Shown: positions 9,912 through 18,626 of the stretch, piece after piece
Layout: every line of letters begins with the position of its first letter
Position numbering within the stretch: the first letter of the stretch is position 1
DNA from: Erythrobacter litoralis HTCC2594
GTDB taxonomy: Bacteria > Pseudomonadota > Alphaproteobacteria > Sphingomonadales > Sphingomonadaceae
NCBI RefSeq assembly: GCF_000013005.1
Contig: NC_007722.1
Span: 1,493,501-1,557,500 of the forward strand
Length of the DNA stretch: 64,000 bases
Direction: 5' to 3'
Made by a program: the position numbers and the translations under genes
The notes under the pieces: generated by a model
Database searches by the model: none
What the model was told of the DNA's origin: nothing
What the model saw: only the letters and a program-made list of their open reading frames with translations

Positions 9912-10863
9912 TCCCAGCTGGGGGAAAGCTGGGGGTCACGTCATCGGGGAAAAGCGAGGTGTCGGCAGTCCAAATTTCACGCGGAGAGTCATGATAGCGT
10001 ATAGGAAAAACCTTTAGATCGCTTCCCGAGAGGTGCGTGAAATTTGCCACATTTGGCCATTCAGAGCCTTGATAGATCGCCCCGCTGGCCAAAACTATTG
10101 ATTGGCCCGCACTGCCGTGAGCAATCTCGACTTCATTCTCGTGCAAGTGACCATGCAGTAGCAAGTCGAAATTATCATTCACCGCGGCCTTAACACCGGT
10201 GCGCTCAACTTCAGACAGCCATGAAAGTGGATGGTGGGTCAAAGCAACTCGCAAAGCTGACCCGCGATTATGACTCTCGGTCGCCTCGCAGACACATCTC
10301 TGAGATAGTATAAGCTTTCCTTGATCATAATCATCAAATGAAAAGGCCGCAGAATTCAACCCCCACACCTCAATCGGGAATCCTGCCTGTTCAAAATTTT
10401 GAATCAAGTAGCAGGTAGTATCATCGGGGAAAATTCTGCCAGAAAAAAAGTCCTCATACCAATATTTGAATGCTCTTTGTCTTTTTTCAATCTGATAAAC
10501 TGATTGTCCGTTGAATAAATCATCGATTTCACGGCGGGTTTTTAGATCACGGGTTAGACCGCTATTGAAGCTACGATCGACGTCATGATTTCCGGGCACA
10601 AGAAGGAGCCGATCTCGATCAAGTTTGAGGGCGGTTAGAAGCTGATTGAAGAACTTCTCAGCCTCTTGATATTCCCGCGCGCACCCGGTTCTAGCGATGT
10701 CACCGGTGAAGAAAACGAAGTCAGGTGCACCAAATCGTAGGGTCAGATTTGGCAAAGAATTCAGCAGCGCTGAAACTAGACGGTTTTGATCATACGAGTT
10801 TTGCCCCGAGAAATGCACATCAGAAAGATGCAACCAACTCAGCGTCCCCTTGATACCTTGCAC
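9883..10863 (-). CDS. N-terminal calcineurin-like metallophosphoesterase part of IS-split fusion gene
   Basis: This is the N-terminal third of the interrupted gene. All metal-binding motifs of the calcineurin-like family are present: SDVHF near residue 15, GDIA, GNHDVD near 90, THHP and HGHLHENEV. The enzyme is expected to cleave phosphoesters; the substrate is unknown. The last genuine codon is split at 9944; about 20 residues after that are encoded by the IS right end and stop at 9883. The start is probably the GTG at 10863, 7 nt after a GGGGA ribosome-binding sequence; a TTG four codons upstream is the alternative. The gene begins about 30 nt after the lepA stop on the same strand and may ride on its transcript. 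It is AT-richer than lepA. Confidence 0.75.
   Translation of the reverse strand: MQGIKGTLSWLHLSDVHFSGQNSYDQNRLVSALLNSLPNLTLRFGAPDFVFFTGDIARTGCAREYQEAEKFFNQLLTALKLDRDRLLLVPGNHDVDRSFNSGLTRDLKTRREIDDLFNGQSVYQIEKRQRAFKYWYEDFFSGRIFPDDTTCYLIQNFEQAGFPIEVWGLNSAAFSFDDYDQGKLILSQRCVCEATESHNRGSALRVALTHHPLSWLSEVERTGVKAAVNDNFDLLLHGHLHENEVEIAHGSAGQSIVLASGAIYQGSEWPNVANFTHLSGSDLKVFPIRYHDSPREIWTADTSLFPDDVTPSFPPAGIRAGRLFCA
9906..9943 (-). repeat. IS right inverted repeat
   Basis: The reverse complement begins TGACGTGACCCCC and ends GGATTAGAG, matching the left end at 8674-8712. The OrfB stop codon is inside it. Confidence 0.85.
9944..9947. repeat. Right target-site duplication of IS element (TCGG)
   Basis: TCGG follows the last IS base and equals 8670-8673. 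With one copy and the IS removed, the phosphoesterase and STAND-like frames are continuous. Confidence 0.85.
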
Positions 10864-10894
10864 TAATATCCCCAATCATTTGCGGGAGATGAAT

Positions 10895-12724
10895 CTACTC
10901 CTCCCCCATTCTAAGAGCAGCTATAAACGCTTCTTGCGGAATTGAAACATTCCCATACTCCCGCATCCGCGCCTTCCCCTTCTTTTGCTTCTCCAGCAGC
11001 TTCTTCTTCCGCGAAATATCGCCGCCGTAGCATTTCGCCGTCACATCCTTGCGTAGCGCGGCAATCGTCTCGCGGGCGATGATCTTGCCGCCGATGGCGG
11101 CCTGGATCGGGATCTTGAAGAGGTGGCGCGGGATCAGGTCCTTGAGCCGCTCGCACATGCCGCGGCCGCGCTCTTCCGCCACGCTGCGGTGGACGATCAG
11201 GCTGAGCGCGTCGACCGGCTCGTTGTTGACGAGGATGTTCATCTTGACGAGGTCGCCCTCGCGACTGCCGATCTGTTCGTAGTCGAAGCTGGCATAGCCG
11301 CGGCTGATCGATTTCAGGCGGTCGTAGAAGTCGAACACCACTTCGTTGAGCGGCAGATCGTAGGTCACCTGCGCCCTAAGAGTACTAGCGCCGCCGACAT
11401 AGGTGAGGTTGGTCTGGATGCCGCGCCGGTCCTGGCACAGTTTGAGGATGGCGCCGAGATAATCGTCGGGCGTGTAGATCGTGGCCTTGATCCACGGCTC
11501 CTCGATCACGTCGATGCGGTTGACGTCGGGCCAGTCGGCCGGGTTGTGGATCTCGATCACCTTGGCGTCCTCGGTCTTGGTGTGGGCAAGGTGGACGGTG
11601 TAGACCACGCTGGGCGCGGTGGTGATGAGGTCGAGATCGTATTCGCGGCTGAGGCGCTCCTGGATGATCTCGAGGTGCAGTAGGCCGAGGAAGCCGGCGC
11701 GGAAGCCGAAGCCCAGCGCGGCGGAGCTTTCCATCTCGTAGGAGAAGGAGGCGTCATTGAGGCGCAGCTTGCCGATGCTCTCGCGCAGTTTCTCGAAATC
11801 CGCCGCGTCGACCGGGAACAGGCCGCAGAACACCACCGGCTGGACTTCCTTGTAGCCCTTGAGCGGCTCGGGCGCTCCGTTCTTCACCGTGGTGATGGTG
11901 TCGCCGACGCGGGCCTGCTCGACCTCCTTGATCTGCGCGGTGATGAAGCCGATTTCGCCGGGGCCGATTTCGGGCAGGTCGACGCGCTTGGGGGTGAAGC
12001 AGCCGACGCGGTCGATCAGGTGCTGGGTGCCGCCCTGCATGAAGCGGACGTTGAGGCCCTTGGTCAGCACGCCGTCGATCACGCGCACGAGGATGACGAC
12101 GCCGAGATAGGGGTCGTACCAGGAGTCGACGAGAGAGGCCTTGAGCGGGGCGTCGCGGTCGCCCTCGGGCGGCGGGATCTTGGCGACGATGGCTTCGAGC
12201 ACGTCTTCGATGCCGATGCCGGACTTGGCCGACGTCATGACGGCTTCGGAGGCGTCGAGGCCGATGATGTCCTCGATCTCGGCGCGGACCTGCTCGGGCT
12301 CGGCGGCGGGGAGGTCGATCTTGTTGATGACGGGGACGATCTCGTGGTCGTGCTCGATCGACTGGTAGACATTGGCCAGCGTCTGCGCCTCGACCCCCTG
12401 TGCCGCGTCGACGACGAGCAACGCGCCTTCGCATGCGGCGAGGCTGCGCGAGACTTCGTAGGCGAAGTCGACATGGCCGGGCGTGTCCATGAGGTTGAGC
12501 TCATAGGTCTCGCCGTCGGAGGCGGTGTAATTGAGGCGCACGGTCTGCGCCTTGATGGTGATGCCGCGCTCCTTTTCGATGTCCATATTATCAAGGACTT
12601 GCTCGGACATCTCGCGCGCGGTCAGCCCGCCGCAGACCTGGATCAGCCGGTCGGCGAGCGTGCTCTTGCCATGGTCGATGTGAGCGATAATCGAAAAGTT
12701 GCGGATCTTGGAAAGGTCGGTCAT
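10895..12724 (-). CDS. lepA: Elongation factor 4 (LepA), ribosome back-translocation GTPase
   Basis: LepA is a translation GTPase related to EF-G that binds stalled or misassembled ribosomes. The 609-residue product has the G1 motif AHIDHGKST (residues ~14-22), the G3 motif DTPGHVDF and the G4 motif NKIDLP. The LepA-specific C-terminal domain ends [15 protein letters not shown]. Length and motifs are normal. On the same strand, a DM13 gene lies upstream after a hairpin and the split phosphoesterase-STAND gene follows directly downstream. Confidence 0.97.
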   Translation of the reverse strand: MTDLSKIRNFSIIAHIDHGKSTLADRLIQVCGGLTAREMSEQVLDNMDIEKERGITIKAQTVRLNYTASDGETYELNLMDTPGHVDFAYEVSRSLAACEGALLVVDAAQGVEAQTLANVYQSIEHDHEIVPVINKIDLPAAEPEQVRAEIEDIIGLDASEAVMTSAKSGIGIEDVLEAIVAKIPPPEGDRDAPLKASLVDSWYDPYLGVVILVRVIDGVLTKGLNVRFMQGGTQHLIDRVGCFTPKRVDLPEIGPGEIGFITAQIKEVEQARVGDTITTVKNGAPEPLKGYKEVQPVVFCGLFPVDAADFEKLRESIGKLRLNDASFSYEMESSAALGFGFRAGFLGLLHLEIIQERLSREYDLDLITTAPSVVYTVHLAHTKTEDAKVIEIHNPADWPDVNRIDVIEEPWIKATIYTPDDYLGAILKLCQDRRGIQTNLTYVGGASTLRAQVTYDLPLNEVVFDFYDRLKSISRGYASFDYEQIGSREGDLVKMNILVNNEPVDALSLIVHRSVAEERGRGMCERLKDLIPRHLFKIPIQAAIGGKIIARETIAALRKDVTAKCYGGDISRKKKLLEKQKKGKARMREYGNVSIPQEAFIAALRMGEE

Positions 12725-12797
12725 CTGACCGCCCCATTAGACGCGCACTGATCAAATGTCAGTATGTCTTGTGGGCCGTGTAGGAAAGACATTTTTC

Positions 12798-12828
12798 GAG
12801 CCGGATTCGCTGCTTGCGAAACCGGCTC
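12798..12828. repeat. Strong stem-loop between DM13 gene and lepA
   Basis: GAGCCGG and TTCGC pair with GCGAA and CCGGCTC around a TGCTT loop, with a single A-A mismatch. It sits between the DM13 stop and the lepA start. No T-run follows on the minus strand, so a rho-independent terminator is possible but not typical; an mRNA end-protecting hairpin is equally likely. Confidence 0.5.
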
Positions 12829-12856
12829 AATCCTGGAGAGATTTGCGGCGGCGCGC

Positions 12857-13321
12857 TTACTTGAGCGTCGCGCTGCCGAAGAAAACGCCGAAGGCGCGGC
12901 ACCAGATTACGACCGAATTGGCGTCGGCGACATCGGCGGAAGCGGGAATGCGATAGATCTGCTCTCCGCTGCTCGATTTGAGGCGGCCAAGGTCGACATA
13001 GTCTTTGCTACGTACGGCGCGGCCATTGCGCGGGTTGCTGGCATCGCTCAGCCAGACGCGCAAATCGGGGCCGCCGCGGACCTTGAAATCGCCCTTGAGC
13101 TTCACGCCGAGGCCGCCGCCCTTCAATTTAACGATCTCGACACCGCCCGACGCGGGGTGCGAGCTGTCGGCACCGCGAAACTGGCCGGTCGACGAAAGTT
13201 CGGCCGCCATGGCCGGGGCCGGTACGGCGACAGCCGCAAAGCTGAGCGTGGCTGCGCTGGCGGAAACGGCCAGAATTGCCGGCTGCGATTGCCTTTCCGA
13301 TAGTCTTGAACATCGTTCCAT
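12857..13321 (-). CDS. DM13-domain secreted protein; probable frameshift in signal peptide
   Basis: The mature part (GQFRGADSSHPASGGVEIVK through LRVWLSDA to VVIWCRAFGVFFGSATL) fits the DM13 domain, a secreted domain with a conserved Cys thought to act in redox or electron transfer. A signal peptide with hydrophobic run ILAVSASAATLSFAAVAV and cleavage near AMAA is present. The in-frame ATG (13321) has its ribosome-binding sequence touching it and gives an odd polar start. A second ATG at 13313, in another frame, has a well-spaced AGGA and reads MFKTIGKAIAA, a typical signal-peptide start. Removing one G at 13279-13282 joins the two. Either a real frameshift or a sequence error is likely. Confidence 0.75.
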   Translation of the reverse strand: MERCSRLSERQSQPAILAVSASAATLSFAAVAVPAPAMAAELSSTGQFRGADSSHPASGGVEIVKLKGGGLGVKLKGDFKVRGGPDLRVWLSDASNPRNGRAVRSKDYVDLGRLKSSSGEQIYRIPASADVADANSVVIWCRAFGVFFGSATLK

Positions 13322-13401
13322 CCTTTCAAACGTGAGGCGTCAGTGCCTTCATCGCTCGGTTCGGTCGGGAGGTTACAGCGGTCGCTTTGCGAACGTGGGG
13401 A

Positions 13402-15624
13402 TCAAGCCGCGCGGGCGGCGTCTGATGTGAGGTCCAGCTGCATGAATTGCGGTCGGGATTTTTGGCCGTCCGACCGGTTGGTCAGGGGATAGTGTCCCGG
13501 AGGAAGCGCCGCCAGCGGCATGCCCGCCGAGGCCAGCATATATGGCGAGACGCGATGGCGGGTGCACAACCCATCGGCACCGTCGCTGATCAGCGGAGTC
13601 TCGAATTCGATGCCCTGCTCAGCCTCGACGGAGCGTCGGACGGCCCCCACGACCAATTGCCCCTCGCCCAGGTCGAGGACCAGTTGGGTCCCCAGCGGAA
13701 CGTTGAGAATGCCTTCGATCCGTGCGCCTGTCTTGGACAGGTTGCGCAGCACCGCATCGTAGCGATGATCTTCATGAATTACGCCAATCCTGCGAAATAC
13801 CGATTTGCGTTCCGACCGATGCTTGGCCGGACCGTTGGGCTCGAATGCCAAGTCGCCGCTTTCCAGTTTCTCGAGCACGACATCCTGCGGGATCGCTTTC
13901 GAGAAGATGAAGCCCTGTATGTAGGTCGCGCCGCGTTCCCGCACGAGTTCAAGCTCGTCCATGGCCTCGACGCCTTCTGCCACCGTGGTCATGTTGAGCG
14001 CGCCGGCAAGGCTTACAATCGCTGTGATGATGGCAGAATTGTTGTTGTCGTTCTCGGTCGATCCGCGAACGAAGCTCTGGTCGATCTTGATCTTGTCGAA
14101 CGGCGCGTTCTTCAGATAGCCGAGCGATGAATAGCCGGTGCCGAAATCATCGAGCGCCAGCGCCACGCCAAGCTTTTTAAGCGCAACGAACATATCATGC
14201 GTCGCATTGGGATCGCCGATGAAAACGCTCTCGGTCAGCTCGAGCTCGAGCCGCCTCGGATCAAGGCCCGAATCCTTCAGTGCCTTGCAGACGATCTGCG
14301 GAAGGTTCGGATCGCCAAACTGCACGGCCGAGACGTTTACCGCGACCGAAATATCGCCTGGCCAGGAAGATGCATCTGTACATACCCTGCGGAGAACCCA
14401 TTCGCCCAGATCGCCGATCTGGTTGGTGTCTTCGGCGACCGGGATGAAGTCACCCGGACTTATCCAGCCCCGCTCCGGATGATTCCAGCGGATCAGCGCT
14501 TCGAAACATTTGACCCTGTGTGTCTTGGCGTCGACCAGCGGCTGGTAGTGCATCTCCAACCCCTGATCCATGGACAGGGCATCGCGCAGGTCTTCCTCGA
14601 TTTCACGACGATGCCGCGCACCGTCCTTCAGTTCGCTGGAATAAAAACGGTACTGACCGCGCCCGCCGCCTTTCGCGGCGTAGAGTGCAAGGTCCGCGGC
14701 GCCGACGAGTTCTTCGGTATCGATGCCGTCATAGGGCGCGATCGCAATTCCCACCGACGTGCCGATAATCGCGCGCGCTCCATCGATCGAATAGGGCTGC
14801 GAGATCATCTGGATAACGCGCGCCGCGACTTCGCCGAGCCGCCCGCGATCCTCGATGTCGGGCAGGATCACCTGAAATTCATCGCCACCCAAACGCCCGA
14901 TTTCACCGTTGCCGCCGATAATGCGTTCAAGACGCTGGCCGACCTGTTTGAGCAGCTCGTCGCCCGCGGGATGCCCGAGCGTGTCGTTCACCTGCTTGAA
15001 ACGGTCGAGGTCGAGCATCATCAGCGCGCAAGAACGCTTGGCAGCCTTATAGGCTGTCAGCGTCGTGGTCAGCCGCTTGGTCATGCGGTGGCGATTGGCG
15101 AGACCCGTCAGCGAGTCATATTGCGCCATACGGCCAACCTCGAGCTGGTTTTGGCGTACGGCCGTTATGTCCTTGGCGCTGCCACGATAGCCCAGCAGAT
15201 CGCCATTTCCGTCGAGCTGGGGCTTACCAGAGATGGACCACCAGATCTTTCTGTCGTCACTCTCTCCAATAGAAATGCGAACCGGCAGGTCGGAGATGGT
15301 GTTTCGTGCACGCAGCAAGAACGGCAGCGGCCTTTGCGGCGATTGCTCGCCCTTTTCTTCCTCTCCCCTCTCCAGGATGAAGAGTTCGGACAGGGGCTTG
15401 CCGATCAGTTCGTCGGCACTGCAGCCGAACTGGGCTGCTGCATTTTCTGAAAGATAGATAAGCTTGGATTCGGAATCGGTTGCCCAGAACCAGCCCAGGT
15501 CGGCGCTTTCGAAATCGTCGAGCAACGACAGCCGGCGCGGATCGGTCTTGCCGATCGCGCGCGATCCAGTGGCATCGCCGCCACCCTTGACATGCCTCTT
15601 CGAGAAGAAATTTCCGATTGCCAT
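13402..15624 (-). CDS. PAS-GGDEF-EAL-PilZ cyclic-di-GMP signalling protein
   Basis: A 740-residue cytoplasmic protein with the domain order PAS (~30-155), GGDEF (~165-330), EAL (~345-590) and C-terminal PilZ (~603-690). The GGDEF signature is intact (RLGGDEF, ~245-250), as are EAL (FEALIRW, ~375) and the phosphodiesterase block DDFGTGYSSL (~492). So it could make and break cyclic di-GMP; which activity dominates cannot be read from sequence. The usual RxxD inhibitory site ahead of GGDEF is missing. No membrane segment or signal peptide is visible. It is a close paralogue of the next gene upstream (15731-18478), with a 106-nt gap, and the pair probably arose by tandem duplication. Confidence 0.92.
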   Translation of the reverse strand: MAIGNFFSKRHVKGGGDATGSRAIGKTDPRRLSLLDDFESADLGWFWATDSESKLIYLSENAAAQFGCSADELIGKPLSELFILERGEEEKGEQSPQRPLPFLLRARNTISDLPVRISIGESDDRKIWWSISGKPQLDGNGDLLGYRGSAKDITAVRQNQLEVGRMAQYDSLTGLANRHRMTKRLTTTLTAYKAAKRSCALMMLDLDRFKQVNDTLGHPAGDELLKQVGQRLERIIGGNGEIGRLGGDEFQVILPDIEDRGRLGEVAARVIQMISQPYSIDGARAIIGTSVGIAIAPYDGIDTEELVGAADLALYAAKGGGRGQYRFYSSELKDGARHRREIEEDLRDALSMDQGLEMHYQPLVDAKTHRVKCFEALIRWNHPERGWISPGDFIPVAEDTNQIGDLGEWVLRRVCTDASSWPGDISVAVNVSAVQFGDPNLPQIVCKALKDSGLDPRRLELELTESVFIGDPNATHDMFVALKKLGVALALDDFGTGYSSLGYLKNAPFDKIKIDQSFVRGSTENDNNNSAIITAIVSLAGALNMTTVAEGVEAMDELELVRERGATYIQGFIFSKAIPQDVVLEKLESGDLAFEPNGPAKHRSERKSVFRRIGVIHEDHRYDAVLRNLSKTGARIEGILNVPLGTQLVLDLGEGQLVVGAVRRSVEAEQGIEFETPLISDGADGLCTRHRVSPYMLASAGMPLAALPPGHYPLTNRSDGQKSRPQFMQLDLTSDAARAA

Positions 15625-15730
15625 TACTTGCTCAATTCATCCCGATCGATGTCTCCGATGCGCGAACCTGATTATATTTTTCCCGGCTGACAGCCTTACA
15701 TTCTTATGCCTACCAAGCAGTTAACCCGCC

Positions 15731-18478
15731 TCAGCCGGCAGCGGCCTTTTTCAGCGAGAATGTGGTGTCGCTGATGTGAAGGTCGATCCTGCCCGCTTCG
15801 GAATCCGGCAAGGGCGTCGCGAACTCGAGCCCCATGCGGTCTTCCTTGCTCCAGCGTGTGGTCCCGGTCACGATCACGCGTTCGGTGATGGCCACCCTGA
15901 AGATCGTGCCGGCGGGCACGTTCCAGAGGCCTTCGATCAGCGCCCCGGTCGAGGAGATATTTCGAATGGTGCCTTGGTAATGCTGGCCATCATGCTCGAG
16001 CAGGATTTTACGCAGCATGCTCTGACGGGGCGCACGGGCCGACTTCGGGCCGCGGGCAATCGCTGTCAGCCCGGTTTCCAGCCGCTTGGTCGCTTCGGCC
16101 TTGTTCAGTGGCTTCTCGTAGATATAGCCTTGGATGTGGCTGCATCCGTGCATCCGCACGAGATCGAGCTCGTCGAGCGTTTCGACACCTTCTGCAGTGG
16201 TATCCATCCCCAGTTCCTGGGCGAGACTGGTGATAGAGGCGATGATCGCGCCGTTCCGACTACCCGGCACGGTTGCGCCGCGCACGAAGCTCTGGTCGAT
16301 CTTGATCTTGTTGAAAGGCGCCGTCTTGAGGTAGCCGAGCGATGAATAGCCTGTCCCGAAATCATCGAGCGCCAGACGCACGCCGATTCCGCTGAGTGCA
16401 GCAAACATCGCGTCGGTGCCTTCATCGTCGTTGAGGAAGACGCTTTCGGTAATTTCGAGCTCTAGTCTCGTCGGTGCGACACCGGCCTGTGCCAGCGCAC
16501 TGGTGATGATCGTGGGCAGCTGTTCGTTCGAGAACTGGAGCGGAGACACGTTGACTGCGCAGCGGATCGACTTGGGCCAGGACGCGAGATCGTGGCAAGC
16601 GGTACGGATGGCCCACTCGCCAATCGCCTGGATCAACCCGGTATCTTCGGCAATGGGGATGAACTTTGCCGGACTGATGTAGCCATGCTGCGGGTGCTTC
16701 CAGCGCAGCAGTGCTTCGAAGCCGGCAATCCGCTCGGTCGCAGTCTGGACGACCGGCTGGTAATGCAGCTCCAGTTGCCCTTCGCTGATCGCTTCGCGCA
16801 GGTCGCGCTCCAGTTGCGAGCGTTCCTCCGCTGCAGAGTGCAGGTCGTTCGAATAGAAGTGAAAGCGCCCTCGCCCGCCATCCTTGGCAGCGTACAGCGC
16901 GAGGTCGGCATTACGAATGACGTCTTCGCTCGATTCACCGTTTTCGGGCGATATGGCGATCCCGATCGATACCCCGATGACGACACGTTGGCCTTCGATC
17001 GAATAGGGCTGCGACAGCGAACGGATGATTCCCGCCGCGAGATAGGAAAGCTTGTCCTTCGGCACACGCCCGGGAAGAATGACCTTGAACTCGTCTCCAC
17101 CTAGCCGACCGACCCGGCCCATGTTGCCGACCGTCGACTCCAGCCGTTCGGCTACTTGCTTCAGCAAGGCATCGCCTGCCGGGTGACCCAGCGTATCGTT
17201 GACATGCTTGAACCGGTCGAGGTCGAGCAGGAACACCGCGCATTCGCGGTTGGCGACCTTGGGCGAGGCCAGGATCTTTTCCAGCGACTGCGACATCTGG
17301 TGGCGGTTCGCGAGGCCCGTCAGGGAGTCGAAATGGGCGAGACGCGAGGCATGTTCTTGGCTGCGGCGCTTCTCCGTCAGGTCGGTCCCCGACCCGCGGA
17401 AGCCGCAGAAGTTCTGGAAGCTGTCGAAGATCGGACGACCACTGATCGACCACCACCGCTCTTCCTCGATCCCGGCGGCCTTCACCGGCAGTTCCTGGAA
17501 GGCCGAGCGCGCGGAGAGATGAAACGCGATCGTGCGCTCGCCTTCGCGATTGTCATGCGCAAGGTCGAACAGTTCGGTGATAGGGCGGCCGATGAGCCGC
17601 TTGGCCTTGGTGCCCAAGCGGTTTGCCACCGGGCCGGAGACATAGGTCAGCAGGCCCCGCCGGTCGGTTTCCCAGAACCAGCCGTTCCCGGTTTCCTCGT
17701 AGTCGCGAAGAATATCGATCGCGCGGTTGAGGATGCGCTCGTCGGTCTGTCGGCGTTCAGCGCGTTCGCGGTCGATCTTCGCTTGATATCGTGACAGTAT
17801 GGCCAGGCCGGCTGCGAACACCGCGAACATGGTGACGTTGGTCGGATTGCCCTCCATCAAGGCGAGCGGCGCCCACGATGCGGCGAGACACGCGTACATC
17901 GGTCGCGGTCGGCCAGTGAGAAGAGTCGCCGAAATGGCATTGAAAGAAATCACGCCCATCACGCCTGCGGCAATGGGCAGATCGCCAAGCAACACCCACA
18001 GACCCAGCGCCAATCCGTAAAGCAACGAAGGTACCACCGTAACGGCGACTGCAGCCGCCGCCGCCGAAAGGACTTCGCGAGTAAACGAACGTTCCCACAG
18101 GCTCACTTTGCTGGCGATCCCGAAGAACAGCGCGGACGAAACGAATGCCGCGATGGCAAGGTATGACGGCAGTGCCTGCGTCAGCAGGCTGCCCACCACT
18201 GCTGCCACCAGCGGCAGCAACGCCATGAAAGTCCAGTTGGTCGGGAGAAAATAGACTTCCGAAAGGCCATTGCCCTTGCGCGGCTTGTCGATCCCGCGGG
18301 CGGTTGCGGGATCGCGTCGGTCGTCTCTTTCGCGGTCGGACGCTTTTTGCGGCTTCGGTTTGGCTTCAGTGGGTGACGCTTGGCGCGCAGTTGCGGGGGC
18401 GCTCGCCTCATCGCGCACGCCATCCTGCAGTTTTTGTTGACTGGCACTGTGTCCGCCCATGCCGCAGCTATGCGTCAA
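15731..18478 (-). CDS. Membrane-anchored PAS-GGDEF-EAL-PilZ cyclic-di-GMP signalling protein
   Basis: A 915-residue paralogue of the neighbouring gene. A charged cytoplasmic head (~1-75) is followed by about six hydrophobic segments (~82-232), then PAS (~260-370), GGDEF (intact GGDEF ~460-464), EAL (GFEALLRW ~590) and a PilZ-like C-terminus (~815-895). It could synthesise or degrade cyclic di-GMP at the inner membrane. The EAL block DDFGTGYSSLGYLK is intact; no RxxD inhibitory site precedes GGDEF. It is the first gene of a two-gene unit and is divergent from the ferredoxin reductase at 18627. The membrane domain resembles no named sensor I recognise. Confidence 0.92.
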   Translation of the reverse strand: MTHSCGMGGHSASQQKLQDGVRDEASAPATARQASPTEAKPKPQKASDRERDDRRDPATARGIDKPRKGNGLSEVYFLPTNWTFMALLPLVAAVVGSLLTQALPSYLAIAAFVSSALFFGIASKVSLWERSFTREVLSAAAAAVAVTVVPSLLYGLALGLWVLLGDLPIAAGVMGVISFNAISATLLTGRPRPMYACLAASWAPLALMEGNPTNVTMFAVFAAGLAILSRYQAKIDRERAERRQTDERILNRAIDILRDYEETGNGWFWETDRRGLLTYVSGPVANRLGTKAKRLIGRPITELFDLAHDNREGERTIAFHLSARSAFQELPVKAAGIEEERWWSISGRPIFDSFQNFCGFRGSGTDLTEKRRSQEHASRLAHFDSLTGLANRHQMSQSLEKILASPKVANRECAVFLLDLDRFKHVNDTLGHPAGDALLKQVAERLESTVGNMGRVGRLGGDEFKVILPGRVPKDKLSYLAAGIIRSLSQPYSIEGQRVVIGVSIGIAISPENGESSEDVIRNADLALYAAKDGGRGRFHFYSNDLHSAAEERSQLERDLREAISEGQLELHYQPVVQTATERIAGFEALLRWKHPQHGYISPAKFIPIAEDTGLIQAIGEWAIRTACHDLASWPKSIRCAVNVSPLQFSNEQLPTIITSALAQAGVAPTRLELEITESVFLNDDEGTDAMFAALSGIGVRLALDDFGTGYSSLGYLKTAPFNKIKIDQSFVRGATVPGSRNGAIIASITSLAQELGMDTTAEGVETLDELDLVRMHGCSHIQGYIYEKPLNKAEATKRLETGLTAIARGPKSARAPRQSMLRKILLEHDGQHYQGTIRNISSTGALIEGLWNVPAGTIFRVAITERVIVTGTTRWSKEDRMGLEFATPLPDSEAGRIDLHISDTTFSLKKAAAG

Positions 18479-18626
18479 AAGCGGTTTATAAAGGCTAAAG
18501 ATCAGGCCTGACGGAAGCGGTTAATCGCCGTTAGCCATGGCAGGCAGTCGCGGGAATTCTCGCCCAATCCTCGCCTCTTGTCAGTTTCATGGAGAGCGTG
18601 CATCCTGCGTCGGTACTGGGAGGGGG

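Larger units (their letters stand above)
8674..9943 (+). mobile_element. IS3-family (IS407-group) insertion sequence, complete, 1,270 bp
   Basis: The element has two overlapping transposase frames with a -1 frameshift site, imperfect terminal inverted repeats of about 38 bp beginning TGACGTGACCCCC at both ends, and a 4-bp target duplication (TCGG). The DDE residues are all present, so it may still be active. It is inserted in a metallophosphoesterase-STAND fusion gene. The IS is transcribed opposite to the interrupted gene. Its GC content is closer to the chromosome than to the AT-rich host gene. Family assignment rests on OrfA and OrfB sequence; the exact ISfinder name is not known to me. 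Confidence 0.93.

Noticed and set aside
12798..12828. Stem-loop as a firm rho-independent terminator of the DM13 gene
   Set aside because: The stem is strong, but on the minus strand it is followed by an A-run, not a T-run.
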